A DNA stretch of 12,121 nt, from contig QFOX01000056.1 in assembly GCA_003241645.1 (NCBI GenBank), positions 1 to 12,121 of the forward strand, written 5' to 3'. Source of the stretch: Azospirillum brasilense (GTDB lineage Bacteria; Pseudomonadota; Alphaproteobacteria; Rickettsiales; UBA3002). The position numbers and the translations under genes were made by a program. Under the pieces are notes generated by a model. The model was given only the letters and a program-made list of their open reading frames with translations, did no database searches and was not told the DNA's origin. This document shows positions 1 through 6,789 of the stretch, one piece after another; the stretch's first letter is position 1, and every line of letters begins with the position of its first letter.

Positions 1-654
1 GGCGTATTCCTCGGGGCTGATGCTGCGGTCGCCATCCAGATCAAGGCGGCCCGCATTCGTGCTGTTCACGCTGGTGCCGAATTTCTGGCGCAGCTGTGGG
101 TTCTTCGCCAGCTCGTCCATCAGCGCTTTGCCGCCGCGCATGAAGGCGGTGTGCTGTTCTTCGTAGATATGGCCGTCGCGCACGCGCTCGTTAAAGTCGC
201 TCAGCGGGCCGAACACCGCGCCGGGAATGGCGTTCGTAATGCGTTGTACGCTGGCTTCGTTGGGCGTGCTGGGCTGGTTCTCCAGCGAACGCATGAGGGG
301 CGCCATCGCTTCAAGGAATTCGGGCGAGGGACCATCGCGACGCGGGGTTTGCGCAGGGGCGGTGGCACGTGGGGCACGGTTGAAGCCGGGGGGAAGCAGG
401 TTCTCGGGCTGGTCGTTGCTGTCGGCCATGGCCACGCGCACCTGACGGGCCACACGTTCGGCATTGGTGGCATGGCGGCGGGCTTCGGCGGCCTGCTCGC
501 GGTCATAATTATCGATGATATCCCCCACCGGATCAGCGCGGCCTGTTGTGCGCGTTTGCGGCTTCGGTGCCAGACTCGCGGTATCGCCCACGGCGTCGCG
601 GTCGGCAAGCAATTGGGCGCGTTGCGCAGGGGTCATTTTGGGGGTATCGACCAT
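1..654 (-). CDS. EF-hand domain protein, C-terminus beyond window edge
   Basis: Reading the minus strand from an ATG at 654 gives 218 codons without a stop up to the window edge, so the gene is partial. The start is supported by AGGAGA about six bases upstream. The first 100 residues are polar and rich in Ala, Pro, Arg and Asp, with no signal peptide or membrane helix. Residues around 120-180 look helical. The last visible residues, DLDGDRSISPEE, form a canonical EF-hand loop with Asp at positions 1, 3 and 5, Ser at 7 and 9, and Glu at 12, so calcium binding is likely. A second EF-hand may lie outside the window. The gene begins 51 bases after the response regulator stop, on the same strand and with no terminator between, so co-transcription is plausible. 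I do not recognise the family beyond the EF-hand. Confidence 0.8.
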   Translation of the reverse strand, partial: MVDTPKMTPAQRAQLLADRDAVGDTASLAPKPQTRTTGRADPVGDIIDNYDREQAAEARRHATNAERVARQVRVAMADSNDQPENLLPPGFNRAPRATAPAQTPRRDGPSPEFLEAMAPLMRSLENQPSTPNEASVQRITNAIPGAVFGPLSDFNERVRDGHIYEEQHTAFMRGGKALMDELAKNPQLRQKFGTSVNSTNAGRLDLDGDRSISPEEYA

Positions 655-705
655 GGGGAATCTCCTGTATTAGGCACAGATTCCCATAACTCTCTGAAGA
701 AATCG

Positions 706-1434
706 TTAAGCGACGGCGTGGTTGCTGTCGTTGATCGTGTAGCCCGCCCCGCGAATGGTGGTGATGAGCGAACGGTTGGGGTCGGTATCAATCTTCTGGC
801 GCAGCCGCGAGATATGCACGTCGATCACGTTGGTCTGCGGGTCGAAATGGTATTCCCACACATGCTCCAGCAGCATGGTGCGGGTCACGATCTGGTTCTT
901 GTAGCGCAGCAGGAACTCCAGCAGCTTGAACTCGCGCGCCTGCAACAGGATATTTTCGCCATTGCGGCTGACCTTGCGGGCCAGCACGTCCATGGTGATG
1001 TTCCCGGCGGTCAGGATGATGTCCAGATGCGAACCGCTGGTCTGGGCACGGCGGCCCAGCACTTCCACCCGCGCGAGCAGCTCGACGAAGGCGAACGGCT
1101 TGATGAGGTAATCGTCGCCACCGGATTTGAGGCCTTCCACGCGGTCATCCACCTCGCCAAGCGCGCTGAGAATGAGCACGGGCGTGGCGTTCTCAGCCGC
1201 ACGCAGGTTCTTCAGCAGGCGAATGCCGTCCAGCTCGGGCAGCATGCGATCCAGAATGATCACGTCATACTTGCCGGTGGTGGCCAGCTGTTGGCCATGG
1301 GCACCATCCAGCGCGCTGTCCACGGTGTGGCCATGCTCGCGCAGGCCGTGGCAAATGTAGCGGTTCACCTCGGGGTCGTCCTCGACCACGAGGATATGCA
1401 TGGGGGCGTGCGTGGGGGTGGGGGCTGCTGTCAT
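706..1434 (-). CDS. OmpR/PhoB-family response regulator
   Basis: Two-component response regulator, 242 residues from the ATG at 1434. The receiver domain starts at MHILVVEDD (acidic pocket residues 18-20). The phosphoacceptor Asp is in IILDRMLPELDG (about D62), the conserved Ser is at about 90, and the Lys of the KPF motif is at about 112. A C-terminal winged helix-turn-helix follows (about 140-235), with the family signatures LQAREFKLLEFLL, the RTMLLEHVW segment, VIDVHISRLRQKID and IRGAGY. These show a phosphorylation-dependent DNA-binding regulator. No histidine kinase lies in the window, so its partner is unknown. The start is uncertain: GTG at 1464, ATG at 1434 and ATG at 1401 are in frame, and none has a well-spaced Shine-Dalgarno. 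Homology begins only at the third. It may control the flanking genes, which carry tandem-repeat sites, but that is inference. Confidence 0.93.
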   Translation of the reverse strand: MTAAPTPTHAPMHILVVEDDPEVNRYICHGLREHGHTVDSALDGAHGQQLATTGKYDVIILDRMLPELDGIRLLKNLRAAENATPVLILSALGEVDDRVEGLKSGGDDYLIKPFAFVELLARVEVLGRRAQTSGSHLDIILTAGNITMDVLARKVSRNGENILLQAREFKLLEFLLRYKNQIVTRTMLLEHVWEYHFDPQTNVIDVHISRLRQKIDTDPNRSLITTIRGAGYTINDSNHAVA

Positions 1435-1507
1435 GCCCCTAGAGAACCATACTTGGGGGCGCACTGCATCTTACAATTACGTTAGCCGCTGCGCTTGCCC
1501 CCCATGG

Positions 1508-1529
1508 CTTCACAAAACCTTCACAAACA
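1508..1529. promoter_or_regulatory. 11-bp tandem direct repeat, candidate response-regulator operator
   Basis: CTTCACAAAAC is followed directly by CTTCACAAACA: two 7-bp half-sites CTTCACA in the same orientation, repeated every 11 bp (9 of 11 positions identical). OmpR/PhoB-family regulators are known to bind head-to-tail half-sites with this period. The site sits in the divergent region between the regulator gene (ATG about 74 bases away) and the plus-strand gene at 1677 (about 148 bases away), so autoregulation is the simpler reading. The half-site sequence differs from the classical PhoB CTGTCAT. Confidence 0.4.
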
Positions 1530-1676
1530 ACGGGCCGGGTTTGGGCTATCAGGGGGCCCCGAAACAGAGCATCACTGTAGAAACATGCATGAAAAATAAT
1601 CGAAAAATCAGTGCCGACCGTCATATGGATGTAACAATCCTGTGCCAAGGTGTAAGTCTGAAAGGACCGAACCTGC

Positions 1677-3065
1677 ATGGCTGATACGCAGCATCTTCTG
1701 GCTGAAGAGCCCGCCCGCCGCGACGAAAAACACGCGGCCGATGCGCTATCGCGTGAGCCGGTGAAGAACCCGGAGGCACTGGCCGAGGCCAATGCCATCG
1801 TCGACAAGGCCGAGCAGGACAGCAAAAAACCGGAGGGGCTCATTGGGCGCGAGATCTCGCGATTCCGTAACGAGCTCAGTGGCTGGCGCCGCGCAACCAT
1901 TAATGCGATGCCAAGCTTCTTGGTCAATTACTCATCGAATATTCTGGGGGCCTCGCACATTGTCACCGAAGTGGCGATGTTCAAGGCGTCGAACGCTAAA
2001 GACAGTAATTTTAAACTGGTCCAGGATCGCGGTAATCCGCTCAGCTACATCACAGATCCGCTCAAGCAGACATGGAAAGGTACCCACAGCGGCGCAAAAT
2101 TTAAAACACCCGTTCGCGAAGTGTTTTCTGCTGATCCTAACAAAACATTTGTTGGGAATGCCTATGACTACCTTACCAATACGAAGCGTGCCGATGCGCG
2201 GGAATATGCTCGTGCAGAGAAGACTCTTGAAGATATCGCCGATAACAAAAAGCCTAAAAGTGCATTAGCTGCAGAGGCTATTCACGCGAACCGTTGGCAG
2301 ACCCGGTCTACCTTGGCTGGTATCGTCGTGTGGACGTTAAGTACCTTCATTCCCGACAAAAAAGAAGATCCCGCCGAAGTGGATCGCATGGCGGAGCTGC
2401 AGCAACGCAGCCCTGTGGGTTATTTGGCAGAGCGTTTGCGTCAAGCCGTGTGGGTGCCCGAATGGCCCCAACATAAACGCCAGATGATCGGTTTGGGCGT
2501 CATGGCCTCCGGCCTTTGCTCATTCATGGGCGCATGGCGTGTACGCAAACAGGTGTTTCCTGGTGTGTATTCTTACATGCGCGACAATAGCTACCTGATG
2601 ACGTCACTGTTCACCTTCGGTAGCGCCACGGCTTTGACCTTCTCGTTGGATGATGAACGCGGATTCTCGCGTTTCGGTATGGGCATGATGGGGCGCCTGC
2701 TGTTCCTGCCGAAGAGTATCTCCAATCGCTACGCCAACAATGATCCCGGTAAGAACTGGTATGCAGGGGCAACGGCCAGCTTCCAGCTTGAGAATATGGC
2801 GCAGAGCCTGATCGGCGGGGCGGAGAAGAACCCCGATGGTACGATCATCGACCATGCATCGATCCGTCAGGAAGCCAAGCTAAAAGCCAAAGTGAAAAGT
2901 GCTGCGCGAACGCTGGGCGAGCCCATCACGGAAGAAGAGCTGAACCAGCGCGTAGAAAAACTGAAGCATGCCAAGCCCAGCACGCTGGTGAGTGGCGTGG
3001 CCGAGCGCGAAATGGCCATGCCGGAGCGCGTAGCCGCGCAGGAACAGCAGATGGCTGCCGTCTAG
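1677..3065 (+). CDS. Unrecognised 462-residue protein with hydrophobic helices
   Basis: The ATG at 1677 is preceded by AAAGGA at 1661-1666, ten bases upstream. I do not recognise the family. The N-terminal 60 residues are charged and rich in Ala and Glu, likely helical, with no signal peptide. Hydrophobic stretches lie at about residues 211-224, 270-287 and 303-323, with a weaker one at 336-346. They could be membrane helices, or buried or amphipathic segments of a membrane-associated protein. Residues 395-460 are highly charged and probably form a coiled coil or extended helix, ending in a Met/Gln-rich tail. There are few cysteines and no obvious catalytic motif. The gene ends just before a strong intrinsic terminator, so it looks monocistronic. 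The region before it is shared with the divergent response regulator. A role in the envelope or in secretion is possible but unsupported. Confidence 0.85.
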   Translation: MADTQHLLAEEPARRDEKHAADALSREPVKNPEALAEANAIVDKAEQDSKKPEGLIGREISRFRNELSGWRRATINAMPSFLVNYSSNILGASHIVTEVAMFKASNAKDSNFKLVQDRGNPLSYITDPLKQTWKGTHSGAKFKTPVREVFSADPNKTFVGNAYDYLTNTKRADAREYARAEKTLEDIADNKKPKSALAAEAIHANRWQTRSTLAGIVVWTLSTFIPDKKEDPAEVDRMAELQQRSPVGYLAERLRQAVWVPEWPQHKRQMIGLGVMASGLCSFMGAWRVRKQVFPGVYSYMRDNSYLMTSLFTFGSATALTFSLDDERGFSRFGMGMMGRLLFLPKSISNRYANNDPGKNWYAGATASFQLENMAQSLIGGAEKNPDGTIIDHASIRQEAKLKAKVKSAARTLGEPITEEELNQRVEKLKHAKPSTLVSGVAEREMAMPERVAAQEQQMAAV

Positions 3066-3083
3066 CGGCGCATTCCAACCATG

Positions 3084-3118
3084 AAAAAAGGGCGGTGGAA
3101 AATCCACCGCCCTTTTTT
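3084..3118 (+). terminator. Intrinsic terminator, copy 1 of a repeated hairpin
   Basis: A perfect 10-bp stem, GGGCGGTGGA (3090-3099) with TCCACCGCCC (3103-3112), has an AAA loop, an A6 tract before it and T6 after it. It follows the 462-residue gene by about 20 bases. The flanking A and T tracts would allow termination on either strand. The same hairpin, with at least 32 identical bases, recurs at 5984-6015. Confidence 0.93.
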
Positions 3119-3160
3119 ATACGCAGCGTAAATTTCACAAAGTTTCAATTTTTCTTAATC

Positions 3161-3178
3161 CTGTCATTCTCCTGTAAC
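3161..3178 (+). promoter_or_regulatory. Pho box-like tandem site before the 921-residue gene
   Basis: CTGTCAT, four bases, then CTGTAAC: two direct half-sites with an 11-bp period. The published PhoB consensus is CTGTCAT, a 4-bp AT-rich spacer, then CTGTCA(C/T). The half-sites here match at 13 of 14 positions; the spacer TCTC does not match the AT-rich preference. The site ends 40 bases before the ATG at 3219, where an activator replacing the -35 element would bind. The sequence ten bases further on (TACCTC) is only a poor -10. Confidence 0.45.
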
Positions 3179-3218
3179 AGAATGCTGATACCTCGACAGC
3201 TTAACGCTGGAGGCGCAG

Positions 3219-5984
3219 ATGACCCTTGATGTTCGACCAGAGAATGCATTCTCAACCGAATTAGGTAGCCGTAAATTTAAATATACAGATGAGGATATTT
3301 ATTGGCCCAGCAAATGGCTAGGTAGATCAAGCGCTACAAATGGTCATCATAGAATACTTGGTCAGCTTAAAACGCAGTCAGGTGGTTTTTTTGCCTTAGA
3401 CACTACTTTCATAAGTTCCAATGCTATTGAAGCTGCTACATTTATTACAGAATCAAAGTTGTGCTCTAAAGCTGGCGAGTACAAATGGGCGCGTATGTTG
3501 TCTGAATTGTATAAGTTAAAAGAGATTTCTTATACAGAAGATGAGGCGTGGGATTGTCGAGAAAGCGGCGACGGCGGCTGGGGTGAGGTTTATAAAAAGG
3601 CAAAGAACACAATATTTAATCAAGAAGAAGCAAAATATTGGGAACGTGTCGCCGATCATCTGGAAGGTAAAACGACACCGCATGAACGTGAAAAGTTCTT
3701 AACGGAGTTTCTCTACAGTCAGGATGGCACACCGGAAGGGCTTTACAACATCGGCTATGCACTCTTCCACAATGAACATATCGGCAATAAACCCCGTGGA
3801 TTGGATTACCTTAAACATGCGGCCAACCTAGGCAATGCCAATGCCGCACGCGAACTTGGTGAAATTTACCACGACAGGTTCGATTCCAGCCACCACGAGC
3901 ATGACCTGCAGATTGCCCATTTCTGGTACAAGGCCGCGGCCGATCTGGGGCACCCCAATGGCAAGGCACGCCAAGCATTTCTAGAAACTGCCCACCCCGT
4001 ACCCATTCAAAAACTGATCGACGAAAAGCAAGTGCGTAACCCGTCAGCCGGACATGTCCGGCAATATCCCGCCTCGGCTTGGTATGTGGATGTGCCGATT
4101 ACGGATGTTACCAATATCCTGCGCGATACTTCGCGCGGTGGCATGGTGAAGCGGTTAGAGCATGCCGTTTCTTCTATTGATCAACATGTCGCAGAGTTTG
4201 AGAATACCATTGCCGTGATTCAGGCGCGCGCGGAAGAGCTCGTGCAGCGTCAGGCATTGTTGGATAGGGGCGTTGAGAGCGAGAAAGCTCGTGAGATCGA
4301 CGCGATTCGCCACAATGAAGCGCTTTCGGAAAAACAGCGTAGCAGTGAACGGGCAATGGCCAATTCCCAGAATCGCTGGGTTAAGGAAACGACCAAGAAC
4401 ATGGGTGCCACACTTGTCCTTTCCTATTTTTCTGGTGGGGGACACATGATCCTATCCAATAGCGCGCGCGCGATGGGGTATCATGGCGTGATGAGCAACG
4501 AGGTGGATTACCACCAGTCTATTATTGATGAATTGGAAGCACGCAAGATCGACACACGCCGGTTCCCGGATGAAATTCGTGCGCTGACAGAAGAAGTTCA
4601 GCGGGTGATTGATTCTGGCCCTATACAGAACATGCTGAAAGATCAAACGCGTGCACGCGCTTTGGTGGAAGGATATTTACGTCAGCGTGTTCTTAAAGCC
4701 GGACTCGATAGCAGTCGGGCTCTGCAAAGTTATGCTCAGCAAGCAGGGCTGGAGTCCGTGGATGTAGTTCTGGAAGCGTTCCAATACGATAATCCCGATC
4801 TTCATGTATCGCTAAAGAATTTATGTGAAGGCCATGCGAACTCTCGTGATATGGCGATTCTGCTGGCGGATGTGAATGCATTACAAGGCAATGATCTGCA
4901 GCCCCATGAACAGGCAGTAAAACGCTTTGTCGAGCGCGTTGTTAAAGGCAATATTGCCCATTACATGACGCGTGCTTCGCAAATTGATGTCATTCAGGAT
5001 CTGGAGCTTATTCATTTTGACACTATGACGGTCAATCATCGGGCGACAAATGTGCAGCTTATTGCAGCTACACAAGAGCCGTCAGTCGAGGTGATGGGGC
5101 AGCGTCAGGTCGATGCGGCAACACATCTGGCCCTGACTAGTATGTTCTCAAAGCAGTTCGGCGTTACCCACATTGGACAATATGATGTGGGGCGGATGTT
5201 CAGCTTCTATCTGCATCGTCATGGTAAAGATGAATTAATTGCCGCAGAACTGCATGATGGCACTGTGTCAGACACCCTTGCGCCGAAGAGGGTATCTGCT
5301 CGTACAAATAAGCAAATACGTGGCTTTATTGAACGAGCCAAGGAATCTGCTATTCGCGGGCGCGAGGATTTACCGGATATTGGTGATTTGTTCCTTCGCA
5401 CATGCGCTTATGAGTACTATTTGCCTCAAGCGGTAATTACCTCTGGCCGAGGTAATCGATTCAAAGAAAACCCGGAAGCTCCGGTGGCTTATCCGATGGT
5501 CAACGATGTGATTCATGATTTTGTTCGGCGAATGAGCTTAACGGATATGGCGCATTATCGTGAGCAGGTTGGAGAAGAGCTTGATGCAGTGATTGCGCAG
5601 ACATTCATCGATTTCTTCCAAGAAATAGGAAAAGTGCACCAAGAAACCATGCGAGATGATCGAGAGTATCTACAGGATGCATTTACTCATCAGAATTATG
5701 GGCCACGCTTTACGATGCAACAGGATAAAATTACGCATGCTGTAAAACAGGAATTCCCTCTTTTCTTAGAGATCTACGAGCGTAATTTAACAAAGAGTCT
5801 TGAAATCCTGCCGGACGAAGATGCAAAGCTATTGATGGATCAATTGAATGCGCTGCAATCTTCTGCACAATATGTGCTTAACCCATCTTTACAGGAGCAA
5901 GGCAGCTATCAGGCCCGGGAAGCTGCACGCCAACAGGACCACCGTGGTAAGAATATGACAGAAAGATGGGCTTTTCGGGCATAA
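3219..5984 (+). CDS. Large Sel1-repeat protein with coiled coil, function unknown
   Basis: 921 residues; the ATG at 3219 has GGAGG five bases upstream. There is no signal peptide. Residues 1-165 are unrecognised and encoded by AT-rich DNA. Residues about 171-255 form two Sel1-like repeats, recognisable from TPEGLYNIGYALF, LDYLKHAANLG, ARELGEIYHD and FWYKAAADLGHPNGKA; this helical solenoid usually mediates protein contacts. Residues about 308-390 are charged and heptad-like, a probable coiled coil. A short hydrophobic, Gly-rich patch at about 395-422 is too weak to call a membrane helix. Residues 430-900 are mostly helical with no motif I can assign. The protein may be a large scaffold, or an effector-like protein as in some intracellular or predatory bacteria; this is speculation. 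The gene stands alone between two identical terminators and has a Pho box-like site upstream. Confidence 0.87.
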   Translation: MTLDVRPENAFSTELGSRKFKYTDEDIYWPSKWLGRSSATNGHHRILGQLKTQSGGFFALDTTFISSNAIEAATFITESKLCSKAGEYKWARMLSELYKLKEISYTEDEAWDCRESGDGGWGEVYKKAKNTIFNQEEAKYWERVADHLEGKTTPHEREKFLTEFLYSQDGTPEGLYNIGYALFHNEHIGNKPRGLDYLKHAANLGNANAARELGEIYHDRFDSSHHEHDLQIAHFWYKAAADLGHPNGKARQAFLETAHPVPIQKLIDEKQVRNPSAGHVRQYPASAWYVDVPITDVTNILRDTSRGGMVKRLEHAVSSIDQHVAEFENTIAVIQARAEELVQRQALLDRGVESEKAREIDAIRHNEALSEKQRSSERAMANSQNRWVKETTKNMGATLVLSYFSGGGHMILSNSARAMGYHGVMSNEVDYHQSIIDELEARKIDTRRFPDEIRALTEEVQRVIDSGPIQNMLKDQTRARALVEGYLRQRVLKAGLDSSRALQSYAQQAGLESVDVVLEAFQYDNPDLHVSLKNLCEGHANSRDMAILLADVNALQGNDLQPHEQAVKRFVERVVKGNIAHYMTRASQIDVIQDLELIHFDTMTVNHRATNVQLIAATQEPSVEVMGQRQVDAATHLALTSMFSKQFGVTHIGQYDVGRMFSFYLHRHGKDELIAAELHDGTVSDTLAPKRVSARTNKQIRGFIERAKESAIRGREDLPDIGDLFLRTCAYEYYLPQAVITSGRGNRFKENPEAPVAYPMVNDVIHDFVRRMSLTDMAHYREQVGEELDAVIAQTFIDFFQEIGKVHQETMRDDREYLQDAFTHQNYGPRFTMQQDKITHAVKQEFPLFLEIYERNLTKSLEILPDEDAKLLMDQLNALQSSAQYVLNPSLQEQGSYQAREAARQQDHRGKNMTERWAFRA

Positions 5985-6022
5985 AAAAAGGGCGGTGGAA
6001 AATCCACCGCCCTTTCTTTTTT
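5983..6022. terminator. Bidirectional terminator between convergent genes, copy 2
   Basis: The stem GGGCGGTGGA (5990-5999) with TCCACCGCCC (6003-6012) has an AAA loop, an A tract before it that overlaps the TAA stop of the 921-residue gene, and TTTCTTTTTT after it. It serves that gene and, read on the other strand, the convergent OmpA-domain gene ending at 6041. The hairpin core is identical to the one at 3090-3112. Confidence 0.93.
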
Positions 6023-6040
6023 CCGCGTTAAGCGAAGCGA

Positions 6041-6649
6041 CTAGCGCTGCGCTTTGAACTCGATCTCTACGCGGCGCTCTTTGGCCATGCAGGCGATCTT
6101 CTCGTCACGCTTCTTCATGCTCTCGCAGCCTTCAGCCGGGCTCGATTTGCCGAGGCCTTTCACTTCAGCCACGGTCGAGCTGAGGCGCGACTTGCCATCC
6201 AGGTACGTCTTCACGGCACCGGCGCGCTTGTTCGCCAGCACTTCGTTGTAGCTGCTGGTACCGAACTGGTCGGTGAAGCCGTGGATGCGCACGTCAGCAA
6301 TGGCGGCCGAGCTGTTGATCACTTCGCTCAGCTGGTCCAGCTTCATTTGTGCTTCGGTGGTCAGCACGGCGCTGTCGAAGTCGAAGTAGATGGTACGCTG
6401 CTCAAGCGCGATCTCGGGGATCGGCGCGGGGGCGGGGGCGGCTACCGGCACGGGCGCGGCAACGGCGGTGGCCGGAGCGCACGGGTCGGAAGCGTCCTGC
6501 CATTTGGTGCGCACGCATGCGCCTTTGGAATCGTACACGGGCTGGTTGCGCTTGTCCCACGCTGCATCTTCAGCGGAACCGGCGAATACCGGGGTGGAAA
6601 CGAGAACGGCCAGCAGGCTTGCGGTGCCGAGGAGGTTTTTGATACGCAT
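6041..6649 (-). CDS. OmpA-domain outer-membrane/periplasmic protein
   Basis: 202 residues. A signal peptide (MRIKNLLGTASLLAVLV...) likely ends at VFA, residue 23. There is no lipobox Cys, so it is not a lipoprotein. Residues 34-58 (WDKRNQPVYDSKGACVRTKW and C57) resemble the short Cys-containing segment before the OmpA domain in some proteobacterial OmpA proteins. A Pro/Ala linker (60-79) leads to an OmpA C-terminal domain (82-199) with IYFDFDSAVLT, FTDQFGTSSYN, the ANKRAGAVKTYL helix and ERRVEIEF. The Asp of FTDQFG and an Arg of ERRVEI are the residues that bind diaminopimelate in this family, so noncovalent peptidoglycan binding is expected. C175 and C187 could form a disulphide in the loop before the last strand. 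There is no N-terminal beta-barrel, so it is a short wall-anchoring protein and not full OmpA. GGAGAA lies about six bases before the ATG. Confidence 0.95.
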   Translation of the reverse strand: MRIKNLLGTASLLAVLVSTPVFAGSAEDAAWDKRNQPVYDSKGACVRTKWQDASDPCAPATAVAAPVPVAAPAPAPIPEIALEQRTIYFDFDSAVLTTEAQMKLDQLSEVINSSAAIADVRIHGFTDQFGTSSYNEVLANKRAGAVKTYLDGKSRLSSTVAEVKGLGKSSPAEGCESMKKRDEKIACMAKERRVEIEFKAQR

Positions 6650-6670
6650 GGTTTATTCTCCGATAAGTTA

Positions 6671-6699
6671 ATTCGAATGAGGGTGGTTGGCAGTGCCAA
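6671..6699 (-). promoter_or_regulatory. Sigma70-like promoter for the OmpA-domain gene
   Basis: On the minus strand, TTGGCA (6694-6699; 5 of 6 against TTGACA), a 17-base spacer and TCGAAT (6671-6676; 4 of 6 against TATAAT). Transcription would begin near 6664, giving a leader of about 15 bases that includes the GGAGAA ribosome binding site. The -35 hexamer is also one arm of a small palindrome, so the resemblance could be accidental. Confidence 0.4.
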
Positions 6700-6758
6700 T
6701 CCGGCGCACCCTACAGAAGGGCGCATGGGTGTGGCAAGCCCGAATGGGCCACCCATGC
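6681..6758. repeat. Cluster of imperfect palindromes, REP-like
   Basis: Three adjacent inverted repeats fill the gap between the RimB-RimK and OmpA-domain genes. The first is GGGTG plus TTGGC-AGT-GCCAA closed by CACCC at 6707-6711. The second is an imperfect stem around CCCT-ACAGA-AGGG (6704-6724). The third is GCATGGGTG (6723-6731) with CACCCATGC (6750-6758), enclosing GCCC-GAAT-GGGC. No T tract follows on either strand, so this is a poor intrinsic terminator. The GTAGGGTGCGC-type core on the minus strand resembles dispersed intergenic repeats of many proteobacteria. This could also stabilise the 3' end of the upstream minus-strand message. Confidence 0.45.
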
Positions 6759-6789
6759 ACAGTTCCATATGCCTTCTTTATTCGCGAGC

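Noticed and set aside
151..1485. A 444-codon plus-strand open frame
   Set aside because: It lies antisense to two well-supported genes, the EF-hand protein and the response regulator. The His/Gly/Val-rich product is typical of GC-rich shadow frames.
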